Below are positions 1 to 9,334 of a DNA stretch of 56,657 bases, one piece after another (positions within the stretch are counted from its first letter, which is position 1; every line of letters begins with the position of its first letter). The stretch is from positions 1-56,657 of the forward strand of contig JAAWDR010000025.1 of assembly GCA_022793875.1 (NCBI GenBank), written 5' to 3'. The position numbers and the translations under genes were made by a program. This DNA comes from Clostridia bacterium. GTDB lineage: Bacteria; Bacillota; Clostridia; TANB77; CAG-508. The notes under the pieces are model-generated. The model did no database searches. It had not been told where the DNA came from and was given only the letters and a program-made list of their open reading frames with translations.

Positions 1-2276
1 AAAAATATAAATTAAATAAAAAAGAACAATAAAAAATTTTTATAAAGATAAAAAAATAAAAGATTGAATCAAAAAACAAAAGATAGAAGAAAGATGAAAA
101 TAAAATCATTATTCTAATATAGCAAAGTAAAATAAGTAAAGCTGTAAAAAATAAAGCTTGATGAAGACAAAATGCTAGGTAAATAAGGGAAACCGAACTT
201 TGAGACGAAGAAAAAAGAAAGAAAAAACAAGTTACATAAAGAAAAAAGAAGGAAAAAATTTTAGAAACAGAGTAGAAAAATTTTGAAAAGAAAAAGTTTA
301 TAAAAGAATTAGAAAAAAATAAAAGGATAAAAATAGAAGAAGGAAAAAATAAAATTAGTAAATAAAAACAAGAAAACAAAAATACTAAACCATAAATAAA
401 AATAAAAAGATAAATAAAAAAGTTATTTATATAAATTTAATAAAAAAACAATAAAAAATTTTTATAAAGAAAAGTAAAAGACTGAATAAAAAAACAAAAG
501 ATAGAAGAAACAAGAAAATAGATTCATTATCTAATATAGCAAAGTAAAATAAGTAAAGATGTAAAAAATAAAGTTTGATGAAGACAAAATGCTAGGTAAA
601 TAAGAGAAAACCGAACTTTGAAACGAAGAAAAAAGGAAGAAAAAACAAGTTACATAAAGGAAAAAAATCAAAAGATAATAAAAAGAAGGAGGGAGAAAAA
701 TTTTCGAAAAAATCTTTATAAAAGAATTATAAAAAGAAAAATATAAGATTAATAATAAAAAAATAGAAAAAAATAAAAAAGATATAGATAAAATTAGAAA
801 ATAAAAGAGAAAAAACAAAATAAAAAATTATAGGTAGTAATAAAAAAAATAAAAAAGAAAAATATAAATTAAAAAAAATCAACCAGGAAAAACAGAGATA
901 GATAATGAGAAGAAAATTGAAATCGAATAATTTAAAATAAAAGAATATAATCAATAAAATTATATAAAAATATAAAGTTTTTTAGTATAAATATTAATAA
1001 TAAATATTTAAAATATTAAAGAAAAAAATCATAAAAAATAATAATATAAAAATAATTAAATAATATACAAAAAATAAAAATTTTATCATTAAGATATAAA
1101 ATAGATGAGATAAAAAGAATAATATTATAAATAATAAAAATGAAGAAAAAATATTGTAATAAAAAAAGAGAAAAATAAATATCAATAAAATTATATAAAT
1201 AAAAAAACATAGAATATGTAAACAAAAAAGATATAAAAAATAAGGTTGCATTATTTGTTAATTATAAAAAAACAAACAAATAGTTTTAATTTAAAAAACC
1301 AAGAAATAGAAAAGAAAATAAATGATTGATATAAAAATAATGAAACAAAACAAATATACATAATGTAAAGAAATGAAGATATTAAATCCTTAAAAAAGTT
1401 TTAATAAAATAAAAAAAATGCAATTAGTATTTTTTAGAAGTCTAGTAATTAAAAATAACAAAAATATTGTTAAATGTTAAAAAGTCTATGAAATAATAAA
1501 ATTCAAAAAATATTATATAAAAATTCGTAAAAAAAATATATAATAAAAAATGGATAAAAAATAATTGTAAAAATAGAATTTTAATAATAAAAAATAAATA
1601 AATAATAATAAAAATAAAAACAGTAAAAATAATTAAAAGTAAATTATAAAAAAAACATATAATTCAAGATATATGTAAATCAAAAAACAATAAAAAACAA
1701 AGTTACAATATTTAATAAAAATGAAATTAAAAGTTATTACAACACACAAAAAAGACTTACAATTCTAACGGAAAGAGAAAATAAGCAAAAATAAAACGGA
1801 ATAACATAATTTGGAGAAATATTAAAAATAAACATACAAAAAATAATAAAATTAAATCATAATTTTATTGATTTTAATTATTAAAAATATGGAAATATTA
1901 TAATATTTTTTTATTCTCAAGAAAATAGAAATCTAAAATACATATCAATAATCATAAACAAGAAATAAATTATAAAAAAATAAGAAATAAATATATATAA
2001 ATAACAATAAAAGAAATTAAAAAACAAAAAATTAATTACAAATTAATATCCCAAAAATAAAATAATAAAATAAATAAAAAATATTAATAAAAATATAATA
2101 AATTAAATAAATGAAGCATTAAGAAGAAATAGAACAAACCACTCACACTATGTAAATAAAAAACGAAACAAACCATTATAAAAAATTTTGTAATTAAAAT
2201 TTGACAAATAAAACAATATAAATAACTGTAATTATAATAGCTAACAAATCAAAATAAAAAGAAAGAAGGAATAGTT
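1..2276. other. A-rich non-coding region
   Basis: No credible gene is visible in the first 2.27 kb. The plus strand is overwhelmingly A, with few C and G, and the open frames on the minus strand are low-complexity Phe/Leu/Ile strings without ribosome sites, as expected from T-rich antisense of A-rich DNA. The only less AT-biased pockets lie in a degenerate direct repeat near 120-215 and 537-632. The strand asymmetry is striking and ends at the hypothetical gene starting at 2277. It could be a decayed locus, a structural spacer, or poor-quality contig-end sequence; I see no rRNA, tRNA or CRISPR signature. Confidence 0.7.
23..800. repeat. Degenerate direct repeat, two copies, period about 417 bp
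   Basis: Copy 1 (about 23-400) and copy 2 (about 446-800) share a best-conserved core: 119-215 versus 536-632. Shared words include TATAGCAAAGTAAAATAAGT (copy 1 from about 118, copy 2 from about 535) and GAAGACAAAATGCTAGGTAA (163 and 580), a constant offset of 417. A further shared block near 190 and 607 contains CCGAACTTTG. Small indels shift any reading frame between copies, so the conservation is not that of a protein. Function unknown. Confidence 0.7.
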
Positions 2277-3002
2277 ATGGAAATTAATAATTTAGAAAAA
2301 AATAATAATATTAATTTGGAAAATAATTTAGTAAATGAAAATACGCAAAAAAATTTTTTGGAGACAATATTAGGGAAAACAATAAATACAGCTGTTGATA
2401 TAGGGATAAGGGCGATATTTCCAAATTTTGTGGAAGACCAAGTGATTAATATAAAAGATAATCTACTTAATTATGGATTAAAAGATGGTATCACTAAAAC
2501 AATTGATGATTCTGTCGATTTAGGGAAAAGTCTAATTGGTATTGTAACTGGAAATTTTGAAAATGTTTCTCAAATGCAAACAGCCATACAATCTGGAGGA
2601 TTAATTGATGGAATATCATCTTTACTAGATAATATAGTAGACAAAGTAAATCAATCTGGATTAATTAATAATACAGTTGCCCAGACAATAAAGCAAGGAA
2701 AAGATATAATATTAAGTAATGTAGAAAATAATATAGAGAAAAGTTTTCGTAATCAATATGCGGTGATTGAATCTACTAATAAATATATAGATAATTGGAA
2801 AGGGTATTTTGAAAGTAAAAATTTTGAGGGAATGAAGAAAGAATATGATAAAATAGAAAGTCAGTTAAAAAGTATTGCTCCAATCGAAAAAACAATAAAT
2901 GATATAAAAACAATAGAAGTGTTACACAATTTAATAAAAAATAATGGACAAGATTTTAATTTAACACAAGAAGAATTAGATTTAGCAGAAAAATTAAAAT
3001 AA
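2277..3002 (+). CDS. Hypothetical protein, mostly alpha-helical
   Basis: A 241-residue protein of unknown function. The start is supported by an AAGGA ribosome site about 7 nt upstream of the ATG. The first ~25 residues are Asn/Glu-rich and probably disordered. The rest is predicted helical with glycine-punctuated amphipathic segments (for example GLKDGITKTIDDSVDLGKSL around 90-110), ending in a charged Lys/Glu-rich tail. There is no signal peptide or clear transmembrane helix. It stands alone between the A-rich spacer and gyrA, which has its own promoter. I do not recognise a named domain. Confidence 0.75.
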   Translation: MEINNLEKNNNINLENNLVNENTQKNFLETILGKTINTAVDIGIRAIFPNFVEDQVINIKDNLLNYGLKDGITKTIDDSVDLGKSLIGIVTGNFENVSQMQTAIQSGGLIDGISSLLDNIVDKVNQSGLINNTVAQTIKQGKDIILSNVENNIEKSFRNQYAVIESTNKYIDNWKGYFESKNFEGMKKEYDKIESQLKSIAPIEKTINDIKTIEVLHNLIKNNGQDFNLTQEELDLAEKLK

Positions 3003-3032
3003 AAATGATAAAAAATAAACAAGTTAATTTAC

Positions 3033-3061
3033 TTGCAAAATTAAAATTGTTTTAGTATAAT
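3033..3061 (+). promoter_or_regulatory. gyrA promoter
   Basis: TTGCAA at 3033-3038 and TATAAT at 3056-3061 are separated by 17 nt, a near-consensus sigma-A promoter. It lies about 36 nt upstream of the gyrA start. Confidence 0.75.
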
Positions 3062-3097
3062 ACAAAAGTAGAAATTAGAAGGAAAAGAGGGAAAACA

Positions 3098-5578
3098 ATG
3101 GAAGAAAGACAAGAAAGAATGGACGGAAAAATAATTGAAAGAGACATCGAGAAAGAAATGAGAACCGCCTATATTGACTATGCTATGAGTGTAATCGTGT
3201 CAAGAGCGCTTCCAGATGTAAGAGATGGTTTAAAACCAGTACATAGAAGAATTCTATATGCTATGCATGAAGATGGTATTACATCAGATAAACCATATAG
3301 AAAATGTGCCAATACAGTAGGGTCAGTTCTTGGTAGATACCATCCACATGGAGATAGTTCTGTTTATGATGCTATGGTAAGATTAGCACAAGACTTTTCT
3401 ATGAGATATATGTTAATTGATGGACATGGTAACTTTGGATCAGTTGATGGTGATGGTGCAGCAGCTATGAGGTATACGGAAGCAAGAATGGCAAAAATTT
3501 CTGAATATATGCTATCTGATATTGAAAAAAACACAGTAGATTTTATGCCAAATTATGATGATAGATTGCAAGAACCAACTGTATTACCAGCTAGAATACC
3601 TGCACTTTTAATTAATGGTTCATCAGGAATTGCTGTAGGAATGGCAACGAATATACCACCACATAATTTAACAGAGGTAATTAATGGAATTATTAAAATA
3701 ATTGACGAAGATGAAGTATCAGATGAAGATTTAATGAGTGTTATTAAAGGACCAGATTTTCCAACGGAAGGCATTATTTTAGGTATGGAAGGAATTAAAC
3801 AAGCATATAAAACTGGTAGAGGAAAAATAACATTACGTGCTGAAACTGAAATAGAAGAAATGAGTGGAAATAGACAAAGAATTATTGTTTCTTCTTTACC
3901 ATATCAAGTAAATAAAGCTAATTTAATTAAAGCAATATCAGATCTTTCAAAAGAAAGAAAAGTAGAAGGAATATCTGAATGTAGAGATGAATCTGATAGA
4001 AAAGATAGAGTAAGAGTGGTAATAGAACTAAAAAGAGATGCTAATCCACAAGTTGTATTAAATCAATTATTTAAACATACACAAATGCAAACTACTTTTG
4101 GTATTATCATGCTTGCTTTAGTAAATGGAGAGCCAAAAATATTAACTTTAAGACAATGTCTAGATTGTTATATTGACCATAGAAAAGATGTTATTTTAAG
4201 AAGAACACAATTTGAATTAGACAAAGCATTAGCAAGAGCACATATATTAGAAGGTTTAAAAATAGCTTTAGATAATATCGATGAGGTAATTAATATTATA
4301 AGGGCTTCTTACGATGATCCAAAAGAAAGATTGATGGAACGATTTGGTTTATCTGATATTCAAGCACAAGCTATTTTGGATATGAGATTAAAAACATTAT
4401 CTGGATTACAACGTGAAAAAATTGATGAAGAATACAATCAATTAATGGAATTAATAGCACATTTAAGAGATATTTTAAATAGTGAAAGACTTGTATTTGA
4501 AATTATCAAAGAAGAATTGATTGAAATTAGAGATAAATTTGGAGATGAAAGAAAAACTAAAATTGTGGCAGCAGAAGGAGAAATCGATTTAGAAGATTTA
4601 ATCAAAGAAGAGCAAACTGTAGTTGCCTTGACTCATTTTGGGTATATCAAAAGAATGCCAATTGACACTTATAAAAGCCAAAAAAGAGGTGGAAAAGGAA
4701 TCACAGGTATGGCAACAAGAGAAGAAGATTTTGTAAAACAAATATTTACAGCTTCTACACATGATATGATTTTATTCTTTACAAACAAAGGTAAATTATA
4801 TCGATTAAGAGGATATGAAATTCCAGAAGCAGGAAGAACAGCAAGAGGAACAGCAATTGTAAACTTATTGAGTTTAGATGCAGGAGAAAAGGTATCAGCG
4901 GTTATTCCACTTCAAAACTTTGCAGATGGAAAATACTTACTTATGGCTACTAAAAATGGTCTGATTAAAAAGACAGCCTTAAAAGAATATGATTCAACGA
5001 GAAAAACAGGATTACAAGGTATAACATTAAAAGAAGATGATGAACTAATTACGGTTAGACTAACAGATGGAGAAGATAATGTTGTTTTAGTAACTAGAAA
5101 AGGTATGTGTATAACTTTTGATGAAAAAGATGTACGTCCAATTGGTAGAGTGTCACAAGGTGTTATAGGAATTAGATTAGATGAAGGTGATGAAGTAATT
5201 GGAATGGAATCTGTTATAGCAGGAGGAAAAGCAACATTACTTGCTATTACAGAAAATGGATTTGGAAAAAGAACAGAACTAGAAGAGTATAGAGTACAAA
5301 ATAGAGGAGGAAAAGGAGTTATTACTTATAAAATTACACCAAAAACTGGAGAGTTAATAGGAGTAAGAATTGCGGTAGAAGGTGAAGATGTTATGTTAGT
5401 AACTAACACTGGAACAATTATAAGATTGAAAGTAGATGATATTAGTGTTCTTGGAAGATCTACACAAGGAGTTACTTTAATGAGAACAAATGATGGTGGA
5501 AAGGTAGTAAGTGTAGAAGTTTTAAGTAATGAAGTGCCAGAAGGAGAAGAAGAACAAACAAAATTAGATATAGAATAA
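3098..5578 (+). CDS. gyrA: DNA gyrase subunit A
   Basis: The 826-residue breakage-reunion subunit of DNA gyrase, a type II topoisomerase that introduces negative supercoils together with GyrB. The N-terminal domain shows the quinolone-resistance region HPHGDSSVYD (about 82-91, with wild-type-like Ser87 and Asp91) and the catalytic tyrosine in AAAMRYTEARM (Tyr126). The C-terminal beta-pinwheel carries a GyrA-box-like motif SQKRGGKGITG that identifies it as gyrase rather than topoisomerase IV ParC. The start is an ATG preceded by a purine-rich GGAAAAGAGGG site. gyrB is not adjacent in this window. Length is normal and the frame is intact. Confidence 0.97.
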   Translation: MEERQERMDGKIIERDIEKEMRTAYIDYAMSVIVSRALPDVRDGLKPVHRRILYAMHEDGITSDKPYRKCANTVGSVLGRYHPHGDSSVYDAMVRLAQDFSMRYMLIDGHGNFGSVDGDGAAAMRYTEARMAKISEYMLSDIEKNTVDFMPNYDDRLQEPTVLPARIPALLINGSSGIAVGMATNIPPHNLTEVINGIIKIIDEDEVSDEDLMSVIKGPDFPTEGIILGMEGIKQAYKTGRGKITLRAETEIEEMSGNRQRIIVSSLPYQVNKANLIKAISDLSKERKVEGISECRDESDRKDRVRVVIELKRDANPQVVLNQLFKHTQMQTTFGIIMLALVNGEPKILTLRQCLDCYIDHRKDVILRRTQFELDKALARAHILEGLKIALDNIDEVINIIRASYDDPKERLMERFGLSDIQAQAILDMRLKTLSGLQREKIDEEYNQLMELIAHLRDILNSERLVFEIIKEELIEIRDKFGDERKTKIVAAEGEIDLEDLIKEEQTVVALTHFGYIKRMPIDTYKSQKRGGKGITGMATREEDFVKQIFTASTHDMILFFTNKGKLYRLRGYEIPEAGRTARGTAIVNLLSLDAGEKVSAVIPLQNFADGKYLLMATKNGLIKKTALKEYDSTRKTGLQGITLKEDDELITVRLTDGEDNVVLVTRKGMCITFDEKDVRPIGRVSQGVIGIRLDEGDEVIGMESVIAGGKATLLAITENGFGKRTELEEYRVQNRGGKGVITYKITPKTGELIGVRIAVEGEDVMLVTNTGTIIRLKVDDISVLGRSTQGVTLMRTNDGGKVVSVEVLSNEVPEGEEEQTKLDIE

Positions 5579-5600
5579 AAACATAATTTAGAACTAAATT

Positions 5601-5640
5601 GTCCCCAATTATTTGATAAAAATAATTGGGGACTATATTT
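5601..5640. terminator. Bidirectional terminator between gyrA and dnaI
   Basis: GTCCCCAATTATTT pairs perfectly with AATAATTGGGGAC around a 6-nt loop and is followed by a T-rich tract. It lies between the convergent gyrA and dnaI genes, with T/A runs on both sides, and so can serve both. Confidence 0.9.
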
Positions 5641-5641
5641 T

Positions 5642-6650
5642 TTAGCTTTTATTTTTAAATCTTAAATCTTCACCAAAAAAACAATAAATATCATAATATC
5701 CAGCGATACGAGAACCAATTCTTTCTTCATAACTATTAAAAATATCTTTGATATTTAAATTAGTAGAAATAATAGTTTTAGTTGTTTTATGGTTCAAATT
5801 TAAAATTCTAGTATTTAAAATGGTAAAGAGTTCACTTAATTTCATACTATTTAAACTTTCTGTACCTAAATCATCAATAATTAATAAATCTACATTTAAA
5901 ACAGATTGATAAATATTGTCATGCAAATTTTTTTGCTTATTCATTTTGTAATCAATTACGCTTTCAAGTAATACAGGTGCTGTTTGATAAAGAACAGTTT
6001 TTCCTAATTTTAATAATTCTTGGGCAATACAGTTCGACATAAAGGTCTTACCGTAAACCAGTATTACCAGTAAATAATAAATTTTTACTATCTGGATTAT
6101 CAAAATTTTCAACAAATTCTAAACATTTTTGTTTAATATTCTTCATATTTTCTTGTGGTGAAATATTAAAACGATATTTTGCCACATCTATATCATTAGA
6201 AAATAAGTTTTCATTAAAAGTATTAAAATTTTCTTTATCTAAATTTGCCATATTTGATTTATGAAAAGCCTCATTAATCAACTTTTGTTTTAAGCAATTA
6301 CACATTTCAGTTTTATAGTTATCTTTGGAAATATAGCCAGTATCATTACAAATAGAACATTCATAATTAGGTTTTAAATAATTACTAGGCAATTTAGCAT
6401 CTTGTAAAATGTAAACTTTTTCTTGTTTTAATTTTTCTGATTTTTGATTTAACTCTGCCAAAGAAGACATATTATGTAGAAGTATATTCTTAGTTGTAAG
6501 GATAGCAAAGTTATTTAATTCATCTTCTATTTGTTGAAGTTTAGGTATTTTTTTATATAAATCTTCTTTTCTTTTTTCTAAATCTAATTCTGCTTTCAAT
6601 TTTTTTTGTTCATATTCTTTTAATAAAGAATGTAAAACTTCATTAGACAT
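5642..6650 (-). CDS. dnaI: Helicase loader DnaI/DnaC-like AAA+ ATPase, split by a +1 frameshift at a CGG codon in Walker A
   Basis: The primosomal loader that places the replicative helicase on DNA. The N-terminal half (about 200 residues) has a coiled region and a Cys cluster (CSICNDTGY, then CNC, around 105-125) typical of clostridial DnaI. The C-terminal half has the AAA+ core with Walker B LLIIDDLGTE and sensor-1 TIISTN. The two halves are in different frames. On the coding strand the sequence reads GGT TTA CGG TAA; omitting the C at position 6053 gives GGT TTA GGT AAG ACC, restoring GNTGLGKTF, a perfect Walker A, and a 335-residue protein. It follows dnaD directly, with its ribosome site inside the dnaD end. 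An essential gene is unlikely to be truly dead, so this is either recoding or a sequence error. Confidence 0.9.
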
Positions 6651-7628
6651 TTAATCCTCCTTATTTGTTTGATTTGCATATAGAAAATCTAAATTATCAT
6701 AGTTTCGTTGTTCATAATTACTTTTATTTACTTTTGTTTTTAAATCTTTTACGGATTTTTCTTGTTTTTTACGTTGTTCTAAAAAGGCTTGTACTTCTTC
6801 TGGTGTTTTTAGATTTCTATCATGCCAATCGGTTATGACATTATTAATATATTCAAAAGTAGGATTTTGTTTTAGGGTAGTTCGTTTTAAAGCAATTTCT
6901 ATAATGTTCATATCATAACCAAAATTTAAAACCCAATTTTCAATATAGGCTTCTTCGTATTGTGTTAGTCCATTGTATTTTCCTAATTTTTTGCTAATTG
7001 TTTTCTTAAATTTATTTAAACTTTCTTGTTTTTCGTAATATTGATCTAAATCATTCCAAGTTTTTACTTTATTGGAAGCCCAAGCTTCTGCAACGGTTTG
7101 AACATAATTTCTATGCATAGCACTTTTATTATAACAATAATCAAATAAAGCAATCATAACTTGTTCATCAAATTCGTATTTGCTAAACCATAAATCAATA
7201 TCATTATACCAAGAAGGGCCCATAATCCCTTGAAAATACATATTATTAATATGGTCAATGGCTTTTGCTCTTGACTTATTTTTTGCTGTTTGCTCTACTT
7301 TTTCTTTTGACATTGTTAAATTAGGAGTATATAAGTTATGAAGAGTAGATTCTTGTAAGTCAACTATAATATAGCCAGTTGTTTTTTTCAAAAGTAAGCT
7401 ATTTTCTTCTAAATATTTCATGCCATCATTGATTGTTTTTATAGGGATATTTAATTTTTTTGATAAATCATTTAATTTAATATCTTTTCCATATTTTGAT
7501 AAAAAAATGACATATAAATAAATTTTTAAATAATCTCCTGGTAAAGAAGATAAATATTCTGAAAAAAATATATCAGGTATTATGGTTTCTGAAAATAATA
7601 ATGACTTTTCTTTTTGTTCTAACTTCAT
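6651..7628 (-). CDS. dnaD: DnaD-family replication initiation/primosome protein
   Basis: 325 residues. The N-terminal ~95 residues look like the winged-helix oligomerisation domain of DnaD/DnaB. The C-terminal half carries two DnaD-like DDBH2 repeats, the second ending in the YINNVITDWHDRN segment that matches the family's YxxxIxxxW signature. The extreme C-terminus (YDNLDFLYANQ) resembles clostridial DnaD proteins. These proteins remodel DNA and recruit the helicase loader, which fits the immediately following dnaI gene. The start is an ATG with an AGGAG site and its own promoter about 36 nt upstream. Confidence 0.88.
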   Translation of the reverse strand: MKLEQKEKSLLFSETIIPDIFFSEYLSSLPGDYLKIYLYVIFLSKYGKDIKLNDLSKKLNIPIKTINDGMKYLEENSLLLKKTTGYIIVDLQESTLHNLYTPNLTMSKEKVEQTAKNKSRAKAIDHINNMYFQGIMGPSWYNDIDLWFSKYEFDEQVMIALFDYCYNKSAMHRNYVQTVAEAWASNKVKTWNDLDQYYEKQESLNKFKKTISKKLGKYNGLTQYEEAYIENWVLNFGYDMNIIEIALKRTTLKQNPTFEYINNVITDWHDRNLKTPEEVQAFLEQRKKQEKSVKDLKTKVNKSNYEQRNYDNLDFLYANQTNKED

Positions 7629-7663
7629 TTTAAATCGCTCCTAATAATAAACTTGTAATACAG

Positions 7664-7692
7664 ATTATAACTTTTTTAGACAAAAAATTCAA
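7664..7692 (-). promoter_or_regulatory. dnaD-dnaI promoter
   Basis: On the minus strand TTGAAT (7692-7687) and TATAAT (7669-7664) are separated by 17 nt, close to sigma-A consensus and just upstream of dnaD. This indicates that dnaD-dnaI is transcribed separately from the secretion genes behind it. A short inverted repeat with AAGGA/TCCTT arms around 7700-7725 may terminate that upstream operon. Confidence 0.7.
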
Positions 7693-7756
7693 GTTATTAA
7701 GGAAAAAATCTAAAAGATCCTTATTAAGATAATTGCCTAAAAAAGAAAGAATCTGA

Positions 7757-8044
7757 TTAATTACTTTTTTTATAAAGAAATAGTTTAGGTTTTAATAAGA
7801 AACGTATTAAATAAGAAAAAACATAAATTATATTTTCTCCATTAAAGCCAGCAAAACTAATTAATAATAAAGGAAAGCATAAAACAACAAAAATAAATAC
7901 TTTTAAACTTAAGTCTTTTAAGATGGCATTAACGAAAAGAAAGACCAAGGCATACCAAAGTAAATTGATAAAAGCAGTAGAATAATCAATAACACCTAAT
8001 ATTTTGTTTTTAAAATCATAATTTTGTGGAAAAATAAATTTCAT
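7757..8044 (-). CDS. PrgI-like small membrane protein of a type IV secretion-type locus
   Basis: A 95-residue protein with a short N-terminal cytoplasmic segment, two or three hydrophobic helices (about 22-42, 46-62 and possibly 70-85) and a basic C-terminus ending KLFLYKKSN. Size, topology and position next to VirB6- and VirB2-like genes match the PrgI family of Gram-positive conjugation systems, but similarity is mostly in topology, so the family name is an inference. In conjugative loci PrgI is normally followed by the VirB4 ATPase; here the next downstream gene is dnaD. The ribosome site is AGGAGG. Confidence 0.55.
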   Translation of the reverse strand: MKFIFPQNYDFKNKILGVIDYSTAFINLLWYALVFLFVNAILKDLSLKVFIFVVLCFPLLLISFAGFNGENIIYVFSYLIRFLLKPKLFLYKKSN

Positions 8045-8090
8045 AAAGACCTCCTAAATTAGAAAAATAATATAATGTGGTATTTTATCA

Positions 8091-8969
8091 TTAAGATTTA
8101 AATCCCACTAAATTTTTCACAGATTGTGTAACTTCTGTGGAAATACCACCAATAAAATCACGAACTAGAGAATTTGTTTTGATTAAAGCATAAATTCCAC
8201 CGACATAGACAAACTTACTAAATAAATCACTAGAAGAATAATCAATGGAAAATAAAATTAATAAAACAAGGGAAACAATAATTTGAATAAATAATAAAGA
8301 AAATAAATTACGAAGCCAAGTTTTAAAAAACCAACTGGTTTTATCTAAAGTCAAAGATAAAAAAGCAAAAGGTGATAATAAAATAAATACCTTAATTAAA
8401 ATATAACGTAGGGAATAGGAAAATACTAAATTTAATAAAGAAACACTCAAAGTACCTTTGATTAAGCCATCTAAAGAAAAAATGTTAAGAGCATTGGTAT
8501 CAATAGCTATGTTAGTATTTATGCTAGTTATTAATTCAGAAAAACATATATTTTTTTGAAATAAACTTTCACCTAAATTACGAATGGAAAGTGAAACATA
8601 AGAATTTATGTTGAGAATTAATTCAACTAAAAAGAAGGAAAAGTTCATAGCAATTCCAAATAGAATTAATTTCATAATAAAACTAAAAGGAGTTTCTGTT
8701 TGCGTATAGGTAAAGTGAGCCATTAAATAGCGAAAAGCATAATACATAATAAAAGCAAGTAAGAAGGAATTGGCAATTAATAATATACCATTAGAGGCAG
8801 AAGTTCCAAAAAGTTTTTCAAAATTTTTATCTTGCAAAATATCAGAATTAATAAAAGTAATATCATCTAAAATAGAATAAAGATTATTGTCGATGGAACT
8901 AAATAAAGTCTCAAAAATAGTGTTAATTGTATCAATAATAATTTGTGTAATATTTGCTGAATTTTCCAA
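8091..8969 (-). CDS. VirB6/TrbL-like polytopic membrane protein
   Basis: 292 residues with five or six hydrophobic helices, a long periplasmic-type segment between residues 120 and 165, and a polar C-terminal tail after residue 270. This is the topology of VirB6/TrbL proteins, which form part of the inner-membrane channel of type IV secretion systems and bring substrate to the pore. It sits between the VirB2-like and PrgI-like genes in one minus-strand operon. A ribosome site AAGGAGG lies upstream. The assignment rests on topology and neighbours rather than on a diagnostic motif. Confidence 0.6.
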   Translation of the reverse strand: MENSANITQIIIDTINTIFETLFSSIDNNLYSILDDITFINSDILQDKNFEKLFGTSASNGILLIANSFLLAFIMYYAFRYLMAHFTYTQTETPFSFIMKLILFGIAMNFSFFLVELILNINSYVSLSIRNLGESLFQKNICFSELITSINTNIAIDTNALNIFSLDGLIKGTLSVSLLNLVFSYSLRYILIKVFILLSPFAFLSLTLDKTSWFFKTWLRNLFSLLFIQIIVSLVLLILFSIDYSSSDLFSKFVYVGGIYALIKTNSLVRDFIGGISTEVTQSVKNLVGFKS

Positions 8970-8979
8970 AAAGACCTCC

Positions 8980-9312
8980 TTAACTAATCAATGATTTAAT
9001 GGCAGATAAAATTAGATCAATTGCTAGAATAAAGGCATAAGAAAATAAAGCACCATTAATCAATTTTTTTCCTGTTCTAATTTTTTCTTCATCCCCAAAA
9101 CTAAATTTTTTCATAAAAACTCCAGTTCCAACAGCAACGGCAGCAGCTGGGGTAGCGATTTTTAAAAGCCAATCTTTGATACTTTCAAAAGCAGAATTAA
9201 TTTTTGTTACAATTTGTGGATCTCCCCAAGCAAAAGAGATAGAAGAGAGAGTATATAAAAATATAATAAATAAAATAGTTGTAAAAAAAGTGTAAAAGAT
9301 TTTTTTGTTCAT
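8980..9312 (-). CDS. VirB2/TrbC-like pilin subunit
   Basis: 110 residues starting at the ATG at 9312, which has an AAAGGA ribosome site; the frame extends upstream to 9399 but would overlap the preceding gene, so the internal start is preferred. A signal peptide (residues 4-30, ending SISFAWG) is followed by two hydrophobic helices (about 50-65 and 85-108) separated by a charged loop FGDEEKIRTGKK. That is the classic two-helix VirB2/TrbC pilin fold. Pilins of this kind polymerise or line the channel of type IV secretion systems. Confidence 0.65.
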   Translation of the reverse strand: MNKKIFYTFFTTILFIIFLYTLSSISFAWGDPQIVTKINSAFESIKDWLLKIATPAAAVAVGTGVFMKKFSFGDEEKIRTGKKLINGALFSYAFILAIDLILSAIKSLIS

Positions 9313-9334
9313 AGTAATCATTCCTTTCATATAA

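Noticed and set aside
120..240. Possible decayed rRNA in the repeated core (CCGAAC, GATGAAG words)
   Set aside because: Matches to 5S or 23S rRNA are only short words and not in the right order or spacing.
531..1251. Open frames on the minus strand in the first 1.3 kb
   Set aside because: They encode low-complexity Phe/Leu/Ile strings, lack ribosome sites, and the frame is not kept between the two repeat copies.
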